Positions 1 to 8,192 of a stretch of DNA of 34,978 nt are shown piece by piece (within the stretch, counting starts at the first letter, position 1; every line of letters starts with the position of its first letter). Below the pieces are notes generated by a model that saw only the letters and a program-made list of their open reading frames with translations, made no database searches and was not told where the DNA came from. Made by a program: the position numbers and the translations under genes. This DNA comes from an uncultured Flavobacteriales bacterium (GTDB lineage Bacteria > Bacteroidota > Bacteroidia > Flavobacteriales_D > Crocinitomicaceae), in the NCBI GenBank assembly GCA_905182775.1, contig CAJJCU010000129.1:1-34978 (forward strand), read 5' to 3'.

Positions 1-1056
1 GTTTCTAGAGGTCATATTAATGCACGTATGATGGATATTGCTGAAAAAAAAGGAAATGCAACCATTCATTACCATCATGAATGCTACAAAGTAGATTTTG
101 AAAATTCTATTTCCTTCATAAGAAACACCGAAACTAATGAAGAATTTGAGGTTAAATCTGATTTGATTTTTGCGGCAGATGGTGCTTTTTCTGCTACGCG
201 TTACAATTCAATGCAAAAATTACCTCGTTTTAATTTTAGTCAACGTTTTATTGAGGATGGATATCGAGAAGTATTGCTTCCTGCGGCTCCTAACGGAGAC
301 TATATTATGGATAAAAATGCTTTGCATATTTGGCCAAGAGGTCGTTTTATGATGATTGCTTTAGCAAATGAAGATGGTTCGTTTACGTGTACGTTATTCA
401 TGCCGCATGAAAATCATAAGTACTCTTTTGACAAACTCAAAACGAAAGAAGATGTTGATGAATTTTTCAGGGATGTATTCCCTGATTTCCATGAAATGAT
501 GCCGAATGTTGGAGAGGCATGGGAAGACCACCCTTTGGCTTCTTTGGCAATCATACGCTGTCATCCTTGGACGCATGGAAAGGTTGCCTTGATGGGAGAT
601 TCAGCACACGCTACAGTTCCATTCTATGGCCAAGGGATGAATTCAGGTTTTGAAGATTGTACGGTTCTTAATGACCTTATGATTAAACATAATGAGGATT
701 GGGATGCTGTGTTTAAAGAATATAATGAAACGCGAAAACCAGATGGAGATGCCCTCCAAGATCTTTCTTTGGATAACTATTATGAAATGCGTGATTATGT
801 TGCAGATGAAAATTTTCTTTTACGAAAGAAAATAGAAGCCAAGTATACTAAAATGTACCCTAAAAAGTGGTTGCCGTTATATTCTCAAGTGACCTTTAGT
901 ACAATTCGTTACAGTGTTGCCTATAAGCAAGGTAAAATACAAGATGGTATTATGGAGCGCGTAATGAAATTTCCTAATATTGAAGAGCATTGGGATAGTG
1001 ATGAGGTGATGGATTTAATAGCTGAGGAGAGTAAATCCTTTAAATTCGAAATATGA
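1..1056 (+). CDS. kmo: kynurenine 3-monooxygenase, C-terminal part (5' truncated by window edge)
   Basis: Open frame continues to position 1 (VSRGHINARMMDIAEK...). FAD-monooxygenase motif GDSAHATVPFYGQGMNSGFEDC typical of KMO. Confidence 0.9.
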   Translation, partial: VSRGHINARMMDIAEKKGNATIHYHHECYKVDFENSISFIRNTETNEEFEVKSDLIFAADGAFSATRYNSMQKLPRFNFSQRFIEDGYREVLLPAAPNGDYIMDKNALHIWPRGRFMMIALANEDGSFTCTLFMPHENHKYSFDKLKTKEDVDEFFRDVFPDFHEMMPNVGEAWEDHPLASLAIIRCHPWTHGKVALMGDSAHATVPFYGQGMNSGFEDCTVLNDLMIKHNEDWDAVFKEYNETRKPDGDALQDLSLDNYYEMRDYVADENFLLRKKIEAKYTKMYPKKWLPLYSQVTFSTIRYSVAYKQGKIQDGIMERVMKFPNIEEHWDSDEVMDLIAEESKSFKFEI

Positions 1057-1943
1057 GATATGGACTTTTTCTTTTTGTAATAGGTATTGCTTTTTCTGTA
1101 TTTAGCCAAGGTGGCTTTAAAAAAGGTGCAAGAGGCAACGATTACATAGTTGTGGTTAATGATGGTATTCAATTTTCACTAGCCGCTACCTATTTAATTC
1201 CAGGAAAAGAAACGAATGGACAAAATGAACTTTTAAGTGGGCAAAGAGAATCTTTCATTGTCAAACCTGAAGGTAAAATCAGATACGCAGCTGAGTTGGG
1301 TTTTGCACATTTCCCTAAATGGAAGGGGATCCCGATTAAATTTTTGAGGAAAAGTAGAATTATTGATTACTTTGATTGGGGTTTAGGATATAAAGTTTTC
1401 GCAGGAAAAGAGTCTACAGAGGTTAATGTGTTGGATGCTGCGGGTGTATCGATTTTAACTGAGAATGGAGAAGGAGCATTTACAATTGGTTCATTTTCTG
1501 CGAGAGTTTCTGCTCATTCATTAATTTATATTGGAAAGAAAAAAATCGACAAAGCAAGAAAGCATTTTATCGACAATGGAATAGGTTTTAATTATGAATT
1601 TAGACCGAACGAAGGGGAACGTCTCTATAATGACGGTTTTTCTCAGCGTCCTTTAAACTAACAGTTTCAGAGTCAAAATAACCTTCAACTTCATTATAGC
1701 CTTGGTGTCGGTGTGCGGTTTAATCGCGCATGGATGATGGTACCAACGCTCGAATTACCTATTATAGGTATTCACGAATGGAATGGTCCTCACGCTAAAT
1801 TGAATTGGTTCTCTTCACAATATTGGCCTATATTGTTCAAAATAAAGTTTATCAAACTTTTTGAGCGTGTACCAAAATGCGGTGCATATGGAGATCCAAG
1901 TGAAATGAATTTTGATAAAAAATTCCGTTCAGGAAATTTCTAA
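1053..1943 (+). pseudogene. putative secreted/outer-membrane protein interrupted by an in-frame TAA (1659-1661)
   Basis: ORFs 1053-1661 and 1713-1943 are in the same frame. Reading through TAA gives ...SQRPLN*QFQSQNNLQLHYSLGVGVRFNRAWMM... with no other stop until 1943. N-terminal signal-peptide-like sequence; ATGA overlap with the kmo stop. Confidence 0.6.
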
Positions 1944-2479
1944 TTTTTAGGCCACTTTTTTGAAATTCTTTTTGGAAGCTTTTTACGTATCCTTTTGATA
2001 ACCGAGTCTCTATCTCCAACGTTTCTGCATTTTAAGATGTCTCTAAAGTACATTTTGTTGTCCTTGAAGAAAATAAATTCAAAGCTTACTGAAGTCACTT
2101 CTTCTCTGTAAACGTGGTATATACTTGTTCTTCCAAGTGCCTCGCTTAGGGCGGTCTCTTTTTCACTTATTTTAAACCTTCGATCATATCCTCTAACATT
2201 TACAATCGCAATTGTTGTAATGCCCATGTTTCTTAGTAGCTCTTGTATGCTATCGGTTGCAAGAATAGAGGGGTTTGCTCCTTGCTTGATTACATTTAAT
2301 GATGGAACTGCAGGGATACCGTTCTTTGAAAACAAATCAGTTACCGCGACTTCTATTGCATACCGTTCTTCTGGCCGGTCAAACTGACCAATCACTAAGG
2401 TTTTTGCTTTGCTTTCTTCTTGGGTATAAGAAACCCCAAAGGTTGAGAGGAAAAGTAATAAAAGGAAATAATTTTTCAT
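1940..2479 (-). CDS. hypothetical secreted protein
   Basis: 179 aa ORF with N-terminal signal peptide (MKNYFLLLLFLSTFGVSYTQ). Confidence 0.7.
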   Translation of the reverse strand: MKNYFLLLLFLSTFGVSYTQEESKAKTLVIGQFDRPEERYAIEVAVTDLFSKNGIPAVPSLNVIKQGANPSILATDSIQELLRNMGITTIAIVNVRGYDRRFKISEKETALSEALGRTSIYHVYREEVTSVSFEFIFFKDNKMYFRDILKCRNVGDRDSVIKRIRKKLPKRISKKWPKN

Positions 2480-3430
2480 TTAAAAGATGTTACTAGCGAT
2501 GGCTTTTACAGCATCTGAATTAGACATAGTGTAATAATGAATACAGGGAACCTTTTCCGCGAAAAGTTCTTTAGATTGATGAATACCCCATTCGATCCCT
2601 ACCACTTCAACATCCTTATTTGTTTTGCATTTCAGTAGCTCAGTCGATAGTTCTTCAGGATAGTCAATATGAAAGAATTTGGGTAAAAATGAGATGTGGT
2701 TTAAAGTTTTTATTGGTTTGAGGCCCGGTATAATAGGGACATGGATCCCGAAATCTCTACAAGCCTTGACAAATGCAAAATATTTTTTATTGTCAAAAAA
2801 CATCTGGGTAACAATGTAAGAGGCACCAGCATCCACTTTTTGTTTTAAATGGATAAGGTCTGTTTTTAAATTCATTGCCTCAAAATGTTTCTCTGGATAG
2901 CCAGCCGCACCGATACAGAAATCAGTAGGTTCCATTTTGATATCGTCAACGCAATATTTGCCATGATTCATAGCATCAATTTGGTCAATTAATTCAGAAG
3001 CATATTGATGGCCTTTTGCGTGAGGTCGAAATGAGTTTTCTGTTTTTATAGAGTCTCCACGAAGTGCCAGGACATTGTCTATTCCTAAAAACTGAAGGTC
3101 AATCAAAGCATTTTCTGTTTCTTCTTTACTAAATCCACCACAAATTAAATGAGGGACTGCATCAACCTTGTATTTCGCCATAATTGCCGCGCAAATACCT
3201 ACGGTTCCTGGTCTTTTTCGAATCGCCACCTTTTCTAATAAGCCGTTTTCTTGCTCTTTGTAAATATATTCTTCTCTGTGGTAAGTAACATTAACAAATT
3301 TGGGGTTGAATTCCATTAATGGGTCAATACCATTGTAAATGGATTCTATACTCTTTCCCTTTAGAGGAGGGAGTATTTCAAATGAAAACAATGTGCTTTT
3401 AGCGTCTTTTAAGTAATCTGTAACCTTCAT
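2480..3430 (-). CDS. metF: methylenetetrahydrofolate reductase
   Basis: SFEILPPLKGKSIESIY, VTYH, ALRGD, GAAGYPEKH, GASYIVTQMFFDN motifs. Start likely at MKVTDYL rather than the upstream Met of the ORF track. Confidence 0.92.
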   Translation of the reverse strand: MKVTDYLKDAKSTLFSFEILPPLKGKSIESIYNGIDPLMEFNPKFVNVTYHREEYIYKEQENGLLEKVAIRKRPGTVGICAAIMAKYKVDAVPHLICGGFSKEETENALIDLQFLGIDNVLALRGDSIKTENSFRPHAKGHQYASELIDQIDAMNHGKYCVDDIKMEPTDFCIGAAGYPEKHFEAMNLKTDLIHLKQKVDAGASYIVTQMFFDNKKYFAFVKACRDFGIHVPIIPGLKPIKTLNHISFLPKFFHIDYPEELSTELLKCKTNKDVEVVGIEWGIHQSKELFAEKVPCIHYYTMSNSDAVKAIASNIF

Positions 3431-3487
3431 ATAAATATTGTGCAGTTGCAAAAATAAAGAATACCAACTTGGAAAGCTTCAATAATC

Positions 3488-4675
3488 TCAAATACTTTCT
3501 TCTATCGCATCCCGGATAATATTTGTTGCTTTAATAACCTCAGCTTCGGTAATTGTTAACGGAGGCGAAAGTCTAAAACTATTCGGATGTGAAAGGAACC
3601 AAAATATAATTAACCCCTTCTCTAAGCATTTCTCTACTACTTTCGCCACCAATTCTGCTGAGGACATATCAAAAGCGAAAAGCATGCCCTTCCTTCTGAA
3701 GCCAATGATGCCTTTTTGGGTACCGATGTTTTCTTCAATTAACTTTCCTAAGCGTTCTACTTCTCCTAAATTAATTTCTTCGTCTAGAATGGCACAGAAT
3801 TCAGCTGCCGCTGCGGAGATCAATGGGTGTCCGCCAAAAGTTGTTATGTGCCCAAGCTCTGGGTTGGTGCTAAACGTTGCTAATGTTTTTTGAGGTGCTA
3901 TTAGTGCACCAATAGGCAATCCTCCGCCTAATGATTTCCCTAAGGTGAGTACATCAGGAACGATATTGAAATGCTCAAATGCAAAGGTTTTGCCCGTTCT
4001 ACCCAGCCCACATTGGATTTCGTCTAAAACTAATAATGCGCCAGTTTCGTCACATTTTTGACGTAGTTTTTGCATGAAGTTTAGTGTTGGGATCTGAACA
4101 CCTGCATCGCCTTGAATAGTCTCTAGAAATACACCTGCCGTTTTTACTGTAATAGCTTGAAGGCTGCCTGTGTTATTAAGCTCAATAAATTCAATGTTAG
4201 GTAGTAGTGGTCTAAAGTTCTCTTTTCTTTTTTCGTTACTTGAAATACTTAGTGCACCATTCGTACTGCCGTGATAAGCACCTTTAAAAGAGATCAGTTC
4301 TTTACGTCCCGTATATGCTTTACATAATTTAATAGCCGCTTCAATGGCTTCTGTTCCGGAGTTCACAATATAAAGACCATCGAGATTTTTAGGAAGTAAT
4401 TTTCTTAAGTTATTGGAGAGCTGAACTTGTGGTTCTTGCACAAATTCTCCATATACCATTACGTGAAGATGTTTGTCAATCTGTTTTTTGAGCGCTTCTT
4501 TTATCCTTTGATTTCCATGACCCAGACTGCTCACTGCAATTCCGGCAATCATGTCCATGTATTTTTTCCCTTTTTTGTCAAATAGATATATACCCTCGGC
4601 GTGGTCTATTTCAATAAGAAGGGGGTGTGTTGTTGTTTGCCCCAAATGATTTAAGAAGATTTTTGGATGATCCAT
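3488..4675 (-). CDS. class III PLP-dependent aminotransferase (acetylornithine/ornithine aminotransferase-like)
   Basis: NSGTEAIEAAIKLCKAYTGRKELISFKGAYHGST, LDEIQCGLGRTGKTFAFEH, LGKSLGGGLPIGA. Confidence 0.88.
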   Translation of the reverse strand: MDHPKIFLNHLGQTTTHPLLIEIDHAEGIYLFDKKGKKYMDMIAGIAVSSLGHGNQRIKEALKKQIDKHLHVMVYGEFVQEPQVQLSNNLRKLLPKNLDGLYIVNSGTEAIEAAIKLCKAYTGRKELISFKGAYHGSTNGALSISSNEKRKENFRPLLPNIEFIELNNTGSLQAITVKTAGVFLETIQGDAGVQIPTLNFMQKLRQKCDETGALLVLDEIQCGLGRTGKTFAFEHFNIVPDVLTLGKSLGGGLPIGALIAPQKTLATFSTNPELGHITTFGGHPLISAAAAEFCAILDEEINLGEVERLGKLIEENIGTQKGIIGFRRKGMLFAFDMSSAELVAKVVEKCLEKGLIIFWFLSHPNSFRLSPPLTITEAEVIKATNIIRDAIEESI

Positions 4676-4685
4676 ATTGATAGGG

Positions 4686-6320
4686 TTAACGCTTCAGAAT
4701 TGCCTCGATTGGTTTACCGGTCATTTGCCCCGTTTTTGGTAAACTTAATATTTCGCGTAGCGTAGGAGCAATATCCGTAATGTTCAGGGGAGCAATTATT
4801 TCTTGACTTTTTATACCGGCGCCATACCAGATGCAGGGCACATGCGTATCGTAATTATATCCTGAGCCATGTGAGGTTCCTTGGGCGTGGTGAGCATCGA
4901 TACTAGACTTTGGTAAATATCCCGATTCTAATACAATGAGAAGGTCTCCACTTCTATTTGGGTCAAACCCATTAGCGAGTAGTCGGTCCCATTTGTCATC
5001 ATTCTTGTTTTGCGATCGAAGCGACACGCCTCTTCTAGTGGTCTTAATTCCTTTAACCTTTGAAAGTTCCTCTTCTAGTTGTGTTAGTAATAAGTTTTTC
5101 GAAACTTTGGGTAGGATAGAGTCTAAAACCTCCTGGTTTAAATAGATGTTTAAATTATTTTGACCTAAAATAAAATCCACACCAAATAAAGTGATGCTTC
5201 TATTTCGGAGATCTGAAATCACTCTATCTATAAAGACATATCCTCCACTCAAGCCTTCATCTACTCTTTTTTGAGGAACCGTCGCAACTCCATGATCGGC
5301 AGTTAGAAATAAAACAAATTCATCTTTGCCAAATGATTTTTCTAAGTGGTTTAAAAGCCGAGACAATTCAAGATCTAACCTGTAATACATGTCCTCAATC
5401 TCTTTGGAATCCGGACCGAAAAGATGCCCCGCAATGTCTGTAGAAGAATAGCTTATGCAAAGCATGTCAGTGAATTCGCCTTTACCGAGATTTTCTTTTT
5501 TCAGGGCTTCAATTGCTAAATCGGTTAATAAGTTATTTGCAAAAGGGGACATTGTAAATGGTTCATAGGATTGATTTAGGCTACATAAGTTTTTTATGTC
5601 ATATGGAAAAACGGCAGTTCCTTGGCCATTGATGACTTTTTCATAGGGGCTAGAATCTATAGCACGATAGCTTTCTTTTGCAAGAAGAGGTTTCCAAACT
5701 TGAGCATAACTCAAAGCATTGTTTTTGGCATTGAATTTTTTCACCCATTTAGGCATCTGACTTAGGTAGTAACTGCTGGTGATAAACTGCCCTTTTCCAT
5801 AATCAAACCAATAGCTTCCGTCACTTTTGAAGCCTCCTGGTAATATTGCGCCACGGTCTTTAATAGAGATAGAGATTACTTTAGATTTTGGGTGCTCATT
5901 TTTTAATTGGTCCGTTATTGTTGATGTATTTAGTCTATGTGGTGATGATTTGCCATAAAGAATGCTGCTTTCAATCCCTATAACGGATGGATCTCCAACA
6001 CAGTTGACGATGCTTTTGGAGGATTCCTCTATCCAGCTATTTGCAATAATGCCATGGACATTAGGTGTTGCACCTGTATAAATCGATGCATGACCTGGCC
6101 CTGTATATGTGGGTATATAGTTGTAGTGCATGTTTTTTAAATGACTTCCTTTTCTCATTAATTTCTTAAAACCATTTTCTGAAAAATTATTTTGAAATCG
6201 ATAGAGGTAATCATAGCACATTTGATCGATGACAATTCCTACGATGATTTTAGGTGTATTCTTTTGACTGCTTAAAGAGAATGAGAGAAGTAAAAGTGTA
6301 AAAAAGGAAAGTTTTTTCAT
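4686..6320 (-). CDS. PafA-like alkaline phosphatase superfamily protein (secreted phosphate monoesterase type)
   Basis: Signal peptide. IVGIVIDQMCYDYLYRF, nucleophile region TYTGPGHASIYTG, NSW and KDRGAILPGG motifs, LTADHGV, HGSGYNYDTHVP. Confidence 0.85.
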   Translation of the reverse strand: MKKLSFFTLLLLSFSLSSQKNTPKIIVGIVIDQMCYDYLYRFQNNFSENGFKKLMRKGSHLKNMHYNYIPTYTGPGHASIYTGATPNVHGIIANSWIEESSKSIVNCVGDPSVIGIESSILYGKSSPHRLNTSTITDQLKNEHPKSKVISISIKDRGAILPGGFKSDGSYWFDYGKGQFITSSYYLSQMPKWVKKFNAKNNALSYAQVWKPLLAKESYRAIDSSPYEKVINGQGTAVFPYDIKNLCSLNQSYEPFTMSPFANNLLTDLAIEALKKENLGKGEFTDMLCISYSSTDIAGHLFGPDSKEIEDMYYRLDLELSRLLNHLEKSFGKDEFVLFLTADHGVATVPQKRVDEGLSGGYVFIDRVISDLRNRSITLFGVDFILGQNNLNIYLNQEVLDSILPKVSKNLLLTQLEEELSKVKGIKTTRRGVSLRSQNKNDDKWDRLLANGFDPNRSGDLLIVLESGYLPKSSIDAHHAQGTSHGSGYNYDTHVPCIWYGAGIKSQEIIAPLNITDIAPTLREILSLPKTGQMTGKPIEAILKR

Positions 6321-6369
6321 GAACTAAAAGTAGTAAATATCTATGCTTTTTAATATTTTATTTTTTCAA

Positions 6370-6396
6370 TGCAACTTTTATAAAATATGGTGCGTC
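6370..6396 (+). promoter_or_regulatory. ECF-sigma-like promoter, unit 1 (TGCAAC-N17-CGTC)
   Basis: TGCAACTTTTATAAAATATGGTGCGTC. Confidence 0.65.
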
Positions 6397-6402
6397 TGAA
6401 TA

Positions 6403-6462
6403 TGGAAACTTAAAACATTTTTACTCTTATCATTGAAAACACCGCAAACGAGCGGTGTTTTT
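6403..6462 (+). ncRNA. predicted tandem sRNA, unit 1 (~60 nt)
   Basis: Body shares GAAACTTAAAACATTTTTACTCTTATC with unit 2. Terminator AAACACCGC-aaacga-GCGGTGTTTTT at 6437-6462. 5' end inferred. Confidence 0.65.
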
Positions 6463-6565
6463 GGTTTTATATGCATTCGGATACTTTACCCCTGCTTGTT
6501 GCTTTTCGATTTATGTTTTTTATTCCTTGGTTAGGGTTTTAATTCTTTAAAAAACATTTAGCTGA

Positions 6566-6592
6566 TGCAACTTTTAGAAATAGTTATACGTC
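6566..6592 (+). promoter_or_regulatory. ECF-sigma-like promoter, unit 2 (TGCAAC-N17-CGTC)
   Basis: TGCAACTTTTAGAAATAGTTATACGTC. Confidence 0.65.
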
Positions 6593-6598
6593 TATAAA

Positions 6599-6661
6599 AT
6601 GACTACGAAAACTTAAACATTTTTACTCTTATCGAAAGCACTGCCTCGGCAGTGCTTTTTT
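6599..6661 (+). ncRNA. predicted tandem sRNA, unit 2 (~63 nt)
   Basis: GAAAACTTAAACATTTTTACTCTTATC body. Terminator AAAGCACTGCC-tc-GGCAGTGCTTTTTT at 6635-6661. Confidence 0.65.
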
Positions 6662-6703
6662 CTTTTCAGTTATTCTGGCTCAGGTCTAATTTAATATCAC
6701 TTA

Positions 6704-6730
6704 TGCAACTTTTTGATATAGTATTACGTC
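6704..6730 (+). promoter_or_regulatory. ECF-sigma-like promoter, unit 3 (TGCAAC-N17-CGTC)
   Basis: TGCAACTTTTTGATATAGTATTACGTC. Confidence 0.65.
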
Positions 6731-6736
6731 AATATA

Positions 6737-6795
6737 ATGCTAATACTATAACTCAATAGAAAATTAAACACTGCTTTCGAGGAGTGTTTTTTTTT
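6737..6795 (+). ncRNA. predicted tandem sRNA, unit 3 (~59 nt)
   Basis: ATAACTCAAT motif shared with units 4/5. Terminator AAACACT-g-CT-TTCG-AG-g-AGTGTTTTTTTTT at 6766-6795. Confidence 0.62.
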
Positions 6796-6914
6796 GCTTC
6801 TGATTTTTCTTTAGTAGCGCATTAAGTCTCATCTTTTTCTAGTGCTATAATTGACGAATGATGATTACTTTAAAAAGAAAATAGTTCAGTTTTTTTAGAA
6901 TGTTTTTTGCCTGA

Positions 6915-6941
6915 TGCAACTTTATGAAATGCTGTTACGTC
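6915..6941 (+). promoter_or_regulatory. ECF-sigma-like promoter, unit 4 (TGCAAC-N17-CGTC)
   Basis: TGCAACTTTATGAAATGCTGTTACGTC. Confidence 0.68.
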
Positions 6942-6947
6942 ATACTA

Positions 6948-7005
6948 ACACTAAGACTTTTAACTCAATCACTCAGAACACTGCTTTTTAAGCAGTGTTT
7001 TTTTT
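6948..7005 (+). ncRNA. predicted tandem sRNA, unit 4 (~58 nt)
   Basis: CGTCATACTAACACTAAGACTTTTAACTCAATCACTCA shared exactly with unit 5. Terminator AACACTGCTT-ttt-AAGCAGTGTTTTTTTT. Confidence 0.7.
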
Positions 7006-7078
7006 GTTTTAATAAGGGGGTTCTCATCATTGCTTTATGATGGACTTCGATTTTTTTTCTGAGTTTTTAAATAGGGGA

Positions 7079-7105
7079 TGCAACTTTATAGAATAACGAT
7101 ACGTC
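7079..7105 (+). promoter_or_regulatory. ECF-sigma-like promoter, unit 5 (TGCAAC-N17-CGTC)
   Basis: TGCAACTTTATAGAATAACGATACGTC. Confidence 0.68.
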
Positions 7106-7111
7106 ATACTA

Positions 7112-7168
7112 ACACTAAGACTTTTAACTCAATCACTCAAAACACTGCTTTTAAGCAGTGTTTTTTTT
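7112..7168 (+). ncRNA. predicted tandem sRNA, unit 5 (~57 nt)
   Basis: Nearly identical to unit 4 from CGTC to the terminator. AAAACACTGCTTTTAAGCAGTGTTTTTTTT at 7139-7168. Confidence 0.7.
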
Positions 7169-7178
7169 ATGACAATAA

Positions 7179-7844
7179 TTACTGTATTAATTTGTATCCG
7201 ACTCCTTTTACGGTGGCAATACATTCTTCTCCCAGTTTACGTCTAAGTTTCCTTATATGAACATCAATGGTTCTATCACCCACAACAATCTCGGTCCCCC
7301 AAACTGTAGTTAGAATTTCATTCCTTCTAAAAACATGATTTGGTTTCGATGCTAAAAGTGAGATGAGCTCAAACTCTTTTTTTGGCAATAAAATCTCATC
7401 ACCATTTTTATACACAATATACTTATCGAAGTCAATATGAATAATATCCTGCTGGAGGGATGGTGAATGAGTTGTTCTTCTCAATAGAGCGTTGATCCTA
7501 CTCAGAAGAACTTTAGGTTTGATAGGTTTAGTTACATAGTCATCTCCGCCCGCCTCTAGTGCTGCAATTTGGCTATAATCCTCTCCGCGTGCAGTTAAAA
7601 AGCAAATGAGTATTTGCGCATTTGAAGGTTCCGATTTTATTTGCTCACAAACCTCCAATCCATCCATCTCTGGCATCATAACATCCATTAATATTAAATG
7701 GGGCTTATTTTCTTTTATTTTCTCCAGGCATTCAATCCCATTACTAGCGTTGTCAACATCATATCCTGCTTTTTCGATATTATAAGTCAAAAGGCTTCGG
7801 ATGTCTTCATCGTCGTCAACTATCAAGATTGATTTTTTACTCAT
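7179..7844 (-). CDS. PhoB/OmpR-family response regulator
   Basis: REC domain (ILIVDDDEDIRSLL, LMDVMMPEMDG, FLTARGED, GGDDYVTKP) plus winged-helix DNA-binding domain (VGDRTIDVHIRKLRRKLG...VKGVGYKL). Confidence 0.92.
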   Translation of the reverse strand: MSKKSILIVDDDEDIRSLLTYNIEKAGYDVDNASNGIECLEKIKENKPHLILMDVMMPEMDGLEVCEQIKSEPSNAQILICFLTARGEDYSQIAALEAGGDDYVTKPIKPKVLLSRINALLRRTTHSPSLQQDIIHIDFDKYIVYKNGDEILLPKKEFELISLLASKPNHVFRRNEILTTVWGTEIVVGDRTIDVHIRKLRRKLGEECIATVKGVGYKLIQ

Positions 7845-8148
7845 AGAACAAATATAATTCTAATTACATATTTATAGCCATTGAATGTCTCGTTCCGCCA
7901 ATAAACGAAAAGAGATATTATAAAAAATGTTAGCGTGGCTGATTCTTATTAAACATAGGCATACCAAAGTCATTAATTTTACCAATCAAAATATTTTCTT
8001 CCCAACTTTTCCTAATTGCTTTTGTTTGTGTTGGCTTTTAATAGTCGATACCATTGTTTAAAACGTGTTTATAATTATAACGTTCCACTCGTCAAAAAAG
8101 GCAGTATTCTCTTTAAATTTAGAACACGGTAGGTTAGGTTGATTTAGT

Positions 8149-8178
8149 AAAAGAGCTCTGAAAATGAGCTCTTTTTTT
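8149..8178 (+). terminator. Rho-independent terminator-like hairpin just upstream of the response regulator CDS
   Basis: AAAAGAGCTC-tgaaaat-GAGCTCTTTTTTT. No + strand gene lies between the divergent regulator (starts at 7844) and this site. Confidence 0.7.
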
Positions 8179-8192
8179 GTAACTTCGCTTTT

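Larger units (their letters stand above)
6370..7168 (+). repeat. five-unit tandem array of promoter-sRNA-terminator cassettes
   Basis: Promoter starts at 6370, 6566, 6704, 6915 and 7079 (spacing 196/138/211/164), each followed by a terminator hairpin. Sequence between units is unrelated. Confidence 0.8.

Noticed and set aside
6403-6750. Tiny ATG...TAA ORFs in sRNA units 1-3 (e.g. MTTKT, MLIL)
   Set aside because: 3-5 codons, not conserved in sequence, absent from the best-conserved units 4 and 5.
6370-7168. Alternative reading of the array as CRISPR, integron attC sites or REP elements
   Set aside because: Units are long, unevenly spaced and directional (promoter then terminator with T-tract); no short exact repeats with uniform spacers, no cas or integrase gene in the window.
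7078-7260. ORF-track 60-aa + strand ORF covering sRNA unit 5
   Set aside because: Runs through the promoter, sRNA and terminator and antisense into the response regulator; no protein-like conservation.
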